Assembly: GCA_019310975.1 (NCBI GenBank)
Contig: JAFDDH010000012.1
Span: forward strand, 1-51,118
DNA from: Deltaproteobacteria bacterium
GTDB lineage: Bacteria; Myxococcota_A; UBA9160; UBA4427
Length of the DNA: 51,118 nucleotides
Direction: 5' to 3'
Shown: positions 42,439-50,086 of the stretch, one piece after another
Layout of the letters: the number at the start of each line of letters is the position of its first letter
How positions within the stretch are numbered: position 1 is the first letter of the stretch
Made by a program: the position numbers and the translations under genes
Notes under the pieces: model-generated
Database searches by the model: none
The model's input: only the letters and a program-made list of their open reading frames with translations
What the model was told of the DNA's origin: nothing

Positions 42439-43301
42439 AGGCGCGGCCAGGGCAGGATCAGGGGAATTTCACGCGAGATGCGATCCCAGTCCTTGCGGCG
42501 CTCGGCCGCGCGCCGCTCCATCAGGGGCAGGCTCACGACCCGGAAGAGCACGCTCATGGCCAACGCGCCCGCGCCGCACCACCAGGCCGTCGGATTCGCC
42601 GCCAGGCCGAAGAGGAAGAGGCCCCACCAGAAGAGCACCTCGCCAAAGTAGTTCGGGTGGCGGCACAGACCCCATAGGCCCGATGTCAGACTCTCGCCCG
42701 GCGCGCGGGGTCGATCCATGAAGTCGCGCAGCTGCTTGTCGGCCACTGTCTCGAAGTAGATCGCCGTGCACACGGCAAGTAGCGCGAGCCCATCGATCGG
42801 GCCGATCGGGCGCGCCGGGGCGCCCAGTGCCACCCAGCATGGCAGCAGCCCGATAAAGACCAGGATCGTCGGCATCACGTGCAGGCCAGTGAGGCTCACG
42901 ACCCAATAGGCGCGCGGGAACTCGCGGCGCTTGTCGACGTAGCGCCAGTCCTCGTGATGCAGTCCCTGCCACTGACGCGCCCAGTTGTAGGTGAGTCGCA
43001 CGCCCCAGACGGTCACCGCGGTCAGCACCAGGGCCATGCGCACCGAATTCACATCGTCGCCGGGCGGATTCTCTGCCCAATAGAAGACGATGGGAATCGG
43101 GGCGACGCTCCAATAGGCGTCGTAGAAGCTCGAATTGTTGAAGGAGAGGCTGAAGGCGAAGATCGCGAGGGTCGCCGCAAAAGTGGCGACGGCAGCGATC
43201 AGAAGCGGGGAGTCGGTCGGCGCGAGCCGACCCGCGCCGACACCCACCGCGCCCGCCACCGCGTAGGCGAGTGCCACCCAGGCGAACGCGCGCCCGCGCA
43301 T
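42435..43301 (-). CDS. DUF1295 membrane protein (steroid 5-alpha-reductase-like)
   Basis: 288 residues with about seven membrane helices. FNNSSFYDAYWSVAPI and the C-terminal LWGLCRHPNYFGEVLFWWGLFLFG are the DUF1295/steroid-dehydrogenase signature, with the NADPH-binding R-H-P-N-Y-x-G-E motif. Bacterial members probably reduce lipid or terpenoid double bonds. It is in an operon with marR (TGATG overlap) and tesB (ATGA overlap), so expression is presumably controlled by the MarR protein and the pathway is lipid-related. Confidence 0.85.
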   Translation of the reverse strand: MRGRAFAWVALAYAVAGAVGVGAGRLAPTDSPLLIAAVATFAATLAIFAFSLSFNNSSFYDAYWSVAPIPIVFYWAENPPGDDVNSVRMALVLTAVTVWGVRLTYNWARQWQGLHHEDWRYVDKRREFPRAYWVVSLTGLHVMPTILVFIGLLPCWVALGAPARPIGPIDGLALLAVCTAIYFETVADKQLRDFMDRPRAPGESLTSGLWGLCRHPNYFGEVLFWWGLFLFGLAANPTAWWCGAGALAMSVLFRVVSLPLMERRAAERRKDWDRISREIPLILPWPRL

Positions 43302-43789
43302 CAGTCGTTCGAGACCCCACCGGAGGCGATGCGGCGGTCGAACTCGTCGTCGAGGATGGCGGCGATCTCGTCGAATCCGTGCAGCAGCACGTCTCGCTCA
43401 CCCAGCGAGCAGACGTGGTCCACGACGCGCGAGAGTTGCCGCTCGACATCCTCGAGTGCCTCGGTGCCGGCCGACGTGATCTCGATCCGGACGCCGCGCC
43501 CGTCGGTCTCGTCCGCGATGCGGCGCAGACGGCCCTCCTTCTCGAGCCCGGCGACCAGCGCCGTGAGCGTTGGCCGCTTGACGGCCACCTTGGCCGCCAG
43601 CTCGCCGGCGCGGCCGGGGCCGTGGCGTAGAAAGACGAGGAGCCGATATTGTGGGAGGCTGACACCCGTCTCGCGACAGACCTGCTCGAATACGCGTCCA
43701 ATGCAGACGATCGATCTGACTGCGCGCGCGAGGCGCGGATCGTCGCTCGGTTCGTGATGAATCTCGGGGGCGGGGCTGGGGGTAGCCAT
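43301..43789 (-). CDS. MarR-family transcriptional regulator
   Basis: 162 residues with a typical MarR winged helix: GVSLPQYRLLVFLRHGPGRAGELAAKVAVKRPTLTALVAGLEKEGRLRRIADETDGRGV, where KRPTLTALV is the recognition helix and D-E-T-D-G-R the wing. Terminal helices allow dimerisation. It is the first gene of the operon with the DUF1295 protein and tesB, so a lipid or aromatic acid may be its ligand. Its promoter region (43790-43897) is short and also borders the end of the AMP-binding gene. Confidence 0.88.
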   Translation of the reverse strand: MATPSPAPEIHHEPSDDPRLARAVRSIVCIGRVFEQVCRETGVSLPQYRLLVFLRHGPGRAGELAAKVAVKRPTLTALVAGLEKEGRLRRIADETDGRGVRIEITSAGTEALEDVERQLSRVVDHVCSLGERDVLLHGFDEIAAILDDEFDRRIASGGVSND

Positions 43790-43897
43790 GACCCAAGGCT
43801 AACAGAATGCGCGGGCGCGCGAGGGCCCACCGTGCCGCCCGATCCAGCGGATCGTCACGCGCCGAGGGCTCGGATCGGACGCTCCTGGGCCGGCTCG

Positions 43898-45475
43898 TCA
43901 GCCGACGCGACGCCCGCCGCCCCAGTAGCGCTCGCGCAGCTTGAACTTCTGCAGCTTGCCCGTGGCCGTTCGGGGCAGCTCGCTGACGATCTCGATGCTG
44001 GTCGGGCACTTGAAGTGGGCCAGCCGCTCGCGACAGAAGTCGATCAGGTCCTGCTCGCTCGGCGAAGGGCCGGAGCGCAGCACCACCAGGGCCTTCGGTG
44101 TCTCGCCCCATTTCTCATGTGGGACGCCGATCACCGCACACTCCAGAATGGCGGCGTGCTGGTAGAGGGTGTCCTCGATCTCGGGCGAGCTGATGTTCTC
44201 GCCGCCAGAGATGATCACGTCCTTCTTGCGGTCGACGATGTGGATGCAGCGCGTGGCGTCCCAGACGCCGAGATCACCGGTGTGAAACCAGCCATCCGCA
44301 AGTGCGGTCCGCGTCTGCTCGGGCTCTTCGTAGTAGCCCTTGAAGACCACATTGGAGCGGGCGCAGACCTCGCCCACGGTCTTGTCGTCCATCGGGACCC
44401 GCTCGCCGTCGTCGTCGAGCACCGCGAGGTCGACCCCGATGCCCGGCACGCCGGCACGCGCGCGGCGCGCGTAGTCGGTCTCCTCGGTGTTCGCGTCGGG
44501 CTTGCTGATGGTCAGCAGAGGCGCGGTTTCGGTCAGGCCGTAGATCTGCATGAACCTCCAGCCGAGCTCGGTCTCGAGGCGCTCGATGAACGCGGCCGGT
44601 GGGGGCGCGCCGGCCACAGTGAATCGAGGTGTGGTGCTGATCTCGTAGTCGTCCCTATTGGGCTGGTCGAGGATGCTGCGCAGCACGGCCGGCGCCATAC
44701 AGGCGAAGGTCACACCCTCGCGGGCGATCAACTCGAGGATCCGGCCGCCATCCACTGTGCGCAGGATCACGTGGGTTCCGCCCATACCCGTCAGGGCATA
44801 GACACCCCCCCAGCCGTTGCAGTGGAACATCGGCAGTGTCCAGAGCTCGACATCATCGTGGTCGATGCGCAGGTGCGCGATCAGGCTGTAGGCATTCAAG
44901 TAGCAGTTGCGATGCGTCAGCATCACGCCCTTGGGCCGGGCCGTCGTGCCCGAGGTGTAGTTGATCGAGACGAGGTCGTTCTCCGAGATCTCCGGGGCGG
45001 CCGGCGCTGCTGCATCCGCCGCCGCCACGAGCTCGTTCCAGTCCCGCCAGCCGCTCGGAGCCGCTCTGGTGTCGTCCCGGGCGACGATGAAGTGCTCGGC
45101 GGTGGGCAGCCGGTCGCGAATGCTGTCGAGCACCTCGGTGTACTCCCAGTCGACGAGCACCGCGCGCACTCCGGCATGATTCAGGATGTACGCGTGGTCC
45201 TCGGCCGCCAGCCGATAGTTGAGGGGCACGAGTACGAGCCCGACCTGGCTGGTGGCGTAGAAGCTCTCGAGGAAGAAGTGGGAGTTGGGAGATAGCATGC
45301 AGACGCGGTCGCCCTGCTCGAGCCCCAATCCGAGCAGCGCGTTCGAGAGCCGATTCACGCGCGCTCCGAACTCGCGGTAGCTGAGTCGAAGATCGCCATC
45401 GACGACGGCCGTCTTGTCCGGGTAGACCTGGACGGCGCGCCGCAGGAAGTCGTCGACGAGGAGCGGTACCTCCAT
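43898..45475 (-). CDS. AMP-binding long/medium-chain acyl-CoA ligase
   Basis: 525 residues from ATG 45475, which has GGAGGG 6-7 bp upstream. ANL-superfamily motifs are complete: INYTSGTTARPKGVML (phosphate loop, A3), YGLTETAPLL (A5), WFHTGDLGVWD (A7), RKKDVIISGGENISSPEIED (A8 hinge) and the A10 lysine in PRTATGKLQKF. It activates a carboxylic acid with ATP and CoA. The divergent crotonase gene is 141 bp away, so both probably act in fatty-acid or aromatic-acid beta-oxidation. Confidence 0.9.
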   Translation of the reverse strand: MEVPLLVDDFLRRAVQVYPDKTAVVDGDLRLSYREFGARVNRLSNALLGLGLEQGDRVCMLSPNSHFFLESFYATSQVGLVLVPLNYRLAAEDHAYILNHAGVRAVLVDWEYTEVLDSIRDRLPTAEHFIVARDDTRAAPSGWRDWNELVAAADAAAPAAPEISENDLVSINYTSGTTARPKGVMLTHRNCYLNAYSLIAHLRIDHDDVELWTLPMFHCNGWGGVYALTGMGGTHVILRTVDGGRILELIAREGVTFACMAPAVLRSILDQPNRDDYEISTTPRFTVAGAPPPAAFIERLETELGWRFMQIYGLTETAPLLTISKPDANTEETDYARRARAGVPGIGVDLAVLDDDGERVPMDDKTVGEVCARSNVVFKGYYEEPEQTRTALADGWFHTGDLGVWDATRCIHIVDRKKDVIISGGENISSPEIEDTLYQHAAILECAVIGVPHEKWGETPKALVVLRSGPSPSEQDLIDFCRERLAHFKCPTSIEIVSELPRTATGKLQKFKLRERYWGGGRRVG

Positions 45476-45616
45476 GGATCCCTCCATCGTCCGGCCTTCG
45501 ACATCGTCGCCGGGCCGGGCGGCGGGGAGTGTAGCCGCGAGCTCGGGCCGGGGACCAGAGCCACCGGAAGCCTGTACCCTGTCCGGTGAGCCGATCCGAG
45601 TCGAAGGAGCGCCGGC

Positions 45617-46387
45617 ATGAGCACTGTTCGCTACGAAATCAAGGACCAGACGGCCATCGTCACGATTGCGCGCGCCGAGGTGCGCAACTGTGTCGACGGC
45701 CCCACCGCCGAGGCCCTCGCCGAGGCGTTTCGCCGCTTTGACGCCGATGATGCTCTGGCTGTGGCGATCCTGACCGGCGCCGACGGCCACTTCTGCGCCG
45801 GCGCCGACCTCAAGGCCGTGAGCGATCGCCGCGGCAATCGGGTGAGCGAGGCGGGCGACGGGCCGATGGGGCCGAGCCGGATGCTGCTCTCGAAGCCTGT
45901 GATTGCCGCCGTGGAGGGGCACGCCGTGGCGGGTGGCCTCGAACTCGCAGTCTGGTGCGACCTTCGCGTGGCCGCGCGAGACGCCGTCTTTGGCGTCTAC
46001 TGCCGCCGCTTTGGTGTGCCGCTGATCGATGGCGGCACGATCCGGCTGCCGCGCCTCGTCGGTCAGAGTGTGGCCATGGACATGATCCTGACCGGTCGCG
46101 GCGTGGGCGGCGAAGAGGCGCTGCGCGTCGGGCTGGCCAACCGGCTCGTCGAGCCAGGCCAAGCGCTGGATGTGGCGCTCGAGCTCGCGGCCGAGCTGGC
46201 GAGTTTCCCGCAGCAGTGCATGCGCAGCGACCGGCTCTCAGCCCTCGAGCAATGGTCGTTCGATCTCGATGCGGCACTGCAGCACGAGACGCAGCGCGGG
46301 CTCGAGGTCATCCGCTCGGGCGAGACCCTCGAGGGCGCGTCACGCTTTGCCAGGGGGGCCGGGCGGCACGGCAGCTTCGCGAGCTGA
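45617..46387 (+). CDS. Enoyl-CoA hydratase/isomerase (crotonase family)
   Basis: 256 residues. The oxyanion-hole segments are GHFCAGADLKAV and AAVEGHAVAGGLELAVWCDLRVA, followed by FGVYCRRFGVPLIDGGTIRLPRLVG. In the place of the catalytic Glu pair of classical hydratases there are Gly/Asp residues (I-D-G-G-T), so isomerase, hydrolase or another crotonase activity is possible. It is divergent from the acyl-CoA ligase and upstream of the clpP leader repeats in the same direction. Confidence 0.88.
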   Translation: MSTVRYEIKDQTAIVTIARAEVRNCVDGPTAEALAEAFRRFDADDALAVAILTGADGHFCAGADLKAVSDRRGNRVSEAGDGPMGPSRMLLSKPVIAAVEGHAVAGGLELAVWCDLRVAARDAVFGVYCRRFGVPLIDGGTIRLPRLVGQSVAMDMILTGRGVGGEEALRVGLANRLVEPGQALDVALELAAELASFPQQCMRSDRLSALEQWSFDLDAALQHETQRGLEVIRSGETLEGASRFARGAGRHGSFAS

Positions 46388-46455
46388 GCGAATCCGCTAA
46401 CGTCGGCCGATCGAGGCAAGCGCGACGGCCTGGCGTTGTCGCACGGGGGCGAAGC

Positions 46456-46559
46456 AGACAGCCATGAGCGGGGTTCAGAGACAGCCATGAGCGGGGTTCA
46501 GAGACAGCCATGAGCGGGGTTCAGAGACAGCCATGAGCGGGGTTCAGAGACAGCCATGA
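46456..46559 (+). repeat. 23-bp tandem repeat, 4.5 copies, leading into clpP
   Basis: Four identical 23-bp units (46456-46478, 46479-46501, 46502-46524, 46525-46547), each beginning AGACAGCCATGAGC and ending GGGGTTCAG. A fifth partial unit (46548-46559) supplies the clpP start codon. Because 23 is not a multiple of three, the TGA in each unit falls in successive frames, so the array closes all three forward frames. Confidence 0.95.
46464..46559 (+). promoter_or_regulatory. Ladder of four ATGA-coupled 8-codon mini-ORFs before clpP
   Basis: The ATGs at 46464, 46487, 46510 and 46533 each open the same frame encoding MSGVQRQP, then stop at TGA. Each stop overlaps the next ATG as ATGA, and the fourth stop (46557-46559) overlaps the clpP ATG (46556). 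ClpP has no good ribosome-binding site of its own, only CAGAGACAGCC before its ATG. Translation of clpP could therefore depend on re-initiation along the ladder. This is a structural observation; the regulatory role is inferred. Confidence 0.6.
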
Positions 46560-47149
46560 ACGAGTTCACGCGCCTGCAGGACGAGGAGCAGAAGGACGCG
46601 CCGCGGCCCGATGCACTCATCTCGAAGATGCTCGAGACGAGGACCATCGTGCTCTGCGGGCAGGTGGACGAGCGTCTGGCCGAGCGTGTGATCTCGCAGC
46701 TGCTGATTCTCAACTCCGTCAACCACGAACCGATTCGTATGGTGATCACCAGCCAGGGCGGCCACGTCGACTCGGGCTATGCGATTCACGACATGATGCG
46801 CTTCATCGAGGCGCCGGTGCACACCATCGGCGCGGGCTGGGTAGCCAGTATCGGTGTGCCGATCCTGCTCGCCGCCGAGAAGGATCACCGCTACTCGCTG
46901 CCGAATACCCGCTTCCTGCTCCACCAGCCGCACGGTGGTGCCGGCGGGCAGGCGACGGACATCCGGATCGCCGCCGAGGAGATTCTGAAGCTGCGCGAGC
47001 GCCTCAACCGGCTGATCGCCAGCGAGACCGGCCAGTCCTACGAGCGCGTCGAGAAGGACAGCGACCGCAATTTCTGGATGACTGCCAACGAGGCATTCGA
47101 CTACGGGCTGGTCAGCAAGATCATCCAGAGCGCGCGCGAGGTCGGCTGA
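46556..47149 (+). CDS. clpP: ClpP-type ATP-dependent Clp protease proteolytic subunit
   Basis: 197 residues. Catalytic triad: Ser99 in GAGWVASIG, His123 in FLLHQPHGG and Asp170 near SDRNFWMTANEA. Substrate-strand and handle-helix features are standard: TSQGGHVDSGYAIHDMM and GQATDIRIAAEEILKLRERLN. Differences from housekeeping ClpP (GMAASMG, MIHQP, RDNFMSA) suggest a secondary paralogue, as in organisms with several clpP genes. No clpX/clpA or tig is next to it. It starts inside the fifth copy of a 23-bp repeat, so its translation may be controlled unusually. Confidence 0.9.
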   Translation: MNEFTRLQDEEQKDAPRPDALISKMLETRTIVLCGQVDERLAERVISQLLILNSVNHEPIRMVITSQGGHVDSGYAIHDMMRFIEAPVHTIGAGWVASIGVPILLAAEKDHRYSLPNTRFLLHQPHGGAGGQATDIRIAAEEILKLRERLNRLIASETGQSYERVEKDSDRNFWMTANEAFDYGLVSKIIQSAREVG

Positions 47150-47172
47150 CGCCCGCGCATGGATCTTGACCG

Positions 47173-48849
47173 GTGAGGGAGTGGATCGACGTCCTGAACG
47201 CGATCCCCCTGGTCGGTCTGATGCTCGTCGTCACGTTCGGCTACTCGCTCGGGCGCGTGGCGTGGCGCGAAGCCAGCCTGGGCCCTGGCGCGGCCACCCT
47301 CCTGGTGGCACTGGCACTTGGCTCTCTCGGCCTCAGCTCTGGCAGTGTCGCCGAGCTGGGCGACGCGCGCGTCGGGATCGGGGCGTTCGGCTTCGCGCTC
47401 TTCATGTACAGCATCGGCTTCGATGCGGCGCCGCACCTGGTCTCGTCGCTGCGCGAGCGCCGCGGGCAGCGCTTCGTGGCCGTTGCATTCGTCGTGAACG
47501 GTCTCGCGTTGGTGTTCACGCTCGCGGCTGCGTGGCTCTTGGATCTCGAGGCATCGGAGGCGGCCGGCCTGCTGGCGGGCATGCTGACGAGCGCGCCGAC
47601 CTATGCGGCGGCGGCGGCGGCGGAGGTGGCCCCGAATGCGACGGCGCTCTCCGTGGCCTTCGCGATCACCTATCCCGTGGGTCTCTTCGGCGTGGTGCTG
47701 CTGATCCAGATCGTCCCGCGCCTGCGCGGGGTCGACCTGGCCGCAGATTCGCAGAGCGATGACGAGCTCGAGGCCCTCGGCCATGGGCCGACCTACCGTT
47801 CGAGCGGTCCGACCAGCGAGGTGACACGTGCCTTCTAGGTGCGCGTGCCGGAAGTGGCCGGCAAGACACTGCACGAGCTGGATCTGACGCGACGAACGGG
47901 TTGTGTGATCTCGCGTATCGATCAGAGCGGATCGCTCGTCATCCCCGGCGGCGAAACGATTCTCGAGTGCGGTGACCACCTGATGGTGACGGGCCGGGTC
48001 GACGAGCTGCAGGCCTTCGGCCAGCTGATTGGTTCGGAGATCTCGACGGATCTCCTACGCTCGCGCGAGCTGCCCACACGTCGCATCCAGGTCCGCCACA
48101 AGGCTGTCGCTCGGCACAGCCGTGCCGACCTGCGCATCCTGAACCGATACCATTGCGTCGTGACGCGGGTGGAGCGCGGCTCGCTCTGGATCGAGCCCGA
48201 TGCCGGTGTGGTGCTCGTACGCAACGACATCCTGGAGGTAGTCGGGGAGCGGCGGGATCTGCGTGCGCTCGCGCGCGAGCTCGGGCACTTCGAGCGCCCG
48301 ATGTCGGAGACCGACATCAGTGTCTACGCGGGCGGGATCGTACTGGGGATCCTGATCGGTGCAGCCCGGGTTCGCGTATTCGGTGTCGAGTTGGGGGTGG
48401 GCTACGCGGCCGGGCTGCTCGGGATGGGCCTCCTGCTCGGTGCGTTGCAGCGGCTGGGTCCCCTGCGAACACACGTTCCGCGCGAGGCGCGCCAACTGGT
48501 GCGCGACCTCGGCATCCTGCTCTTCGTCGGCGAGACCGGCCTGGCGGCGGGTTCAGCACTCTGGACCGAGCTCGACGGGATGCCGTGGCTGCTGCTGGGA
48601 ATCGCGTTGCTGCTCAACGTGGCGACGGTGCTCATCGCCCTCGCCATCGCACGGGGTGTATTGGGGCTGCGGCCAGTCGATGCGTGGGGGAGCCTCTGCG
48701 GCGCCCTCACCTCTGCGGCTGCACTGCACGCGGTGCGGCGCGCAACGGACAGCAACGAGGCCGCGATCTCCTACGCGGCCTCGTACGCGGTGGCCAGCGT
48801 GCTGGCCACGCTGGCCGGACCGATCCTGGTGATGCTGCTGGGGACGTGA
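47173..48849 (+). pseudogene. AspT/YidE-type anion exchanger interrupted by an in-frame amber codon
   Basis: The frame encodes two membrane halves of the AspT/YidE/YbjL duplication family. Half 1 (from GTG 47173, ~1-185) includes FGFALFMYSIGFDAAPH and GLLAGMLTSAPTYAAA. Two TrkA_C domains follow (VPEVAGKTLHELDLTRRTGCV; ILNRYHCVVTRVERG), then half 2 with ASLCGALTSAAALHAV-type GALTSA. TAG at 47836-47838 falls after VTRAF, exactly where TrkA_C begins, and the frame continues unchanged from GTG 47839. It may be a nonsense mutation, or two polypeptides made by stop-start re-initiation. The full length would be ~558 residues, normal for the family, which exchanges amino-acid anions. Confidence 0.75.
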
Positions 48850-49007
48850 ACCGGCGCGGACGTATGGAGTCTCTTCCAGTTCTCGAGGGATCTCGCTAAC
48901 CTGATGAACTGTAAATGGAATTCGGACCACTATCCATGGCTGCTCGGGGCTAATTTCGAAGCGCATGCCAGTCAGCCCGGAGCCTCTCCAGGAGTCGCCC
49001 CCCGTCC

Positions 49008-50063
49008 ATGCCCGTCGAGTCCCCAGCCAGCACCGAGCCCCTGCGTGATGCCCTCGCGCGTCCGTTGCGCGATCTGCGCATCTCGGTGACGGATCGCTGC
49101 AATTTTCGCTGTACGTATTGCATGCCCGCCGAGATCTTCGGTGAGCGTTACACGTTTCTGGCCCGCGACGAGATCCTGACTTTCGAAGAGATCGAGCGGC
49201 TCGTCGCCGTCCTGGTACCGCTCGGCATCGAGAAGCTGCGCATCACCGGCGGTGAGCCATTGCTTCGCCACAACCTGCCGCAGCTGATTCGCCAGCTGCG
49301 TGATCGGACGGGCATCCAGGATGTCGCGCTGACGACCAACGGTACGCTGCTCAAGCGCATGGCCGGGCAGCTGCGGCGCGAGGGTCTCACGCGCATGACG
49401 ATCAGCCTCGACAGCCTCGACGAGGACATCTTTCACCGCATGAATGGTGAGAAGCTCAGCGTCGCCGCCGTGCTCGAGGGGATCGAGACGGCGGCCGCGG
49501 CCGGGTTTGCGCCGGTCAAGATCAACTGCGTGGTGCAGAAGGGTGTGAACGACCACACGCTCGTGGACCTGGCCCGCCACTTCAAGGGCACGGGCCACAT
49601 CGTGCGCTTCATCGAGTTCATGGACGTGGGCACGCGCAATGGGTGGGACATGAAGCAGGTGGTGACGGGAGAGGAGATTGCGGGTCTGATCGGTGCCGAG
49701 CTGCCGATCGAGCCCGAGGAGCCCAACTATTTCGGCGAGGTGGCGCGGCGCTGGCGCTACGCGGACGGCAGCGGCGAGATCGGGATCATCACATCCGTCT
49801 CACAACCCTTCTGTGGCGACTGCACACGGGCGCGACTCACCACGGACGGACAGCTGGTCACGTGTCTCTTCGCGACCGGTGGCACGGATCTTCGCGGTCC
49901 ACTGCGCGCGGGTGCCAGCGACGACGAGCTGCGTGAGATCGTCCGCGCGATCTGGACGAATCGGCACGACCGTTACTCGGAGGAGCGCACGGCGATCCTG
50001 GCCGAGGAAGGCGAGGGCGGCGAACGCGAGGGACGCGTCGAGATGTACCAGATCGGGGGGTGA
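49008..50063 (+). CDS. moaA: GTP 3',8-cyclase (MoaA), molybdenum cofactor synthesis
   Basis: 351 residues. The radical-SAM cluster is CNFRCTYC (C31, C35, C38). The C-terminal cluster that binds GTP is CGDCTRARLTTDGQLVTC (C269, C272, C286). ITGGEPLLR and the ending GG (M-Y-Q-I-G-G, needed for activity) are intact. It converts GTP to 3',8-cyclo-GTP in the first step of molybdopterin synthesis. The 158 bp before it shows no clear Moco riboswitch. The minus-strand integrase ends 24 bp downstream, so an element was inserted next to, not inside, moaA. Confidence 0.93.
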   Translation: MPVESPASTEPLRDALARPLRDLRISVTDRCNFRCTYCMPAEIFGERYTFLARDEILTFEEIERLVAVLVPLGIEKLRITGGEPLLRHNLPQLIRQLRDRTGIQDVALTTNGTLLKRMAGQLRREGLTRMTISLDSLDEDIFHRMNGEKLSVAAVLEGIETAAAAGFAPVKINCVVQKGVNDHTLVDLARHFKGTGHIVRFIEFMDVGTRNGWDMKQVVTGEEIAGLIGAELPIEPEEPNYFGEVARRWRYADGSGEIGIITSVSQPFCGDCTRARLTTDGQLVTCLFATGGTDLRGPLRAGASDDELREIVRAIWTNRHDRYSEERTAILAEEGEGGEREGRVEMYQIGG

Positions 50064-50086
50064 GCGAGTTTTGCCCTTGGCTTCGG

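Noticed and set aside
46456-46559. Direct repeats could be a CRISPR array
   Set aside because: Units are contiguous with no spacers and contain start codons; no cas genes nearby.
47836-47838. TAG as pyrrolysine
   Set aside because: No Pyl-system gene visible, the residue lies at a domain linker rather than an active site, and the family needs no Pyl.
48850-49007. Molybdenum-cofactor riboswitch before moaA
   Set aside because: No multi-stem Moco aptamer pattern could be traced; only a weak ATGGA...TCCAT pair is present.
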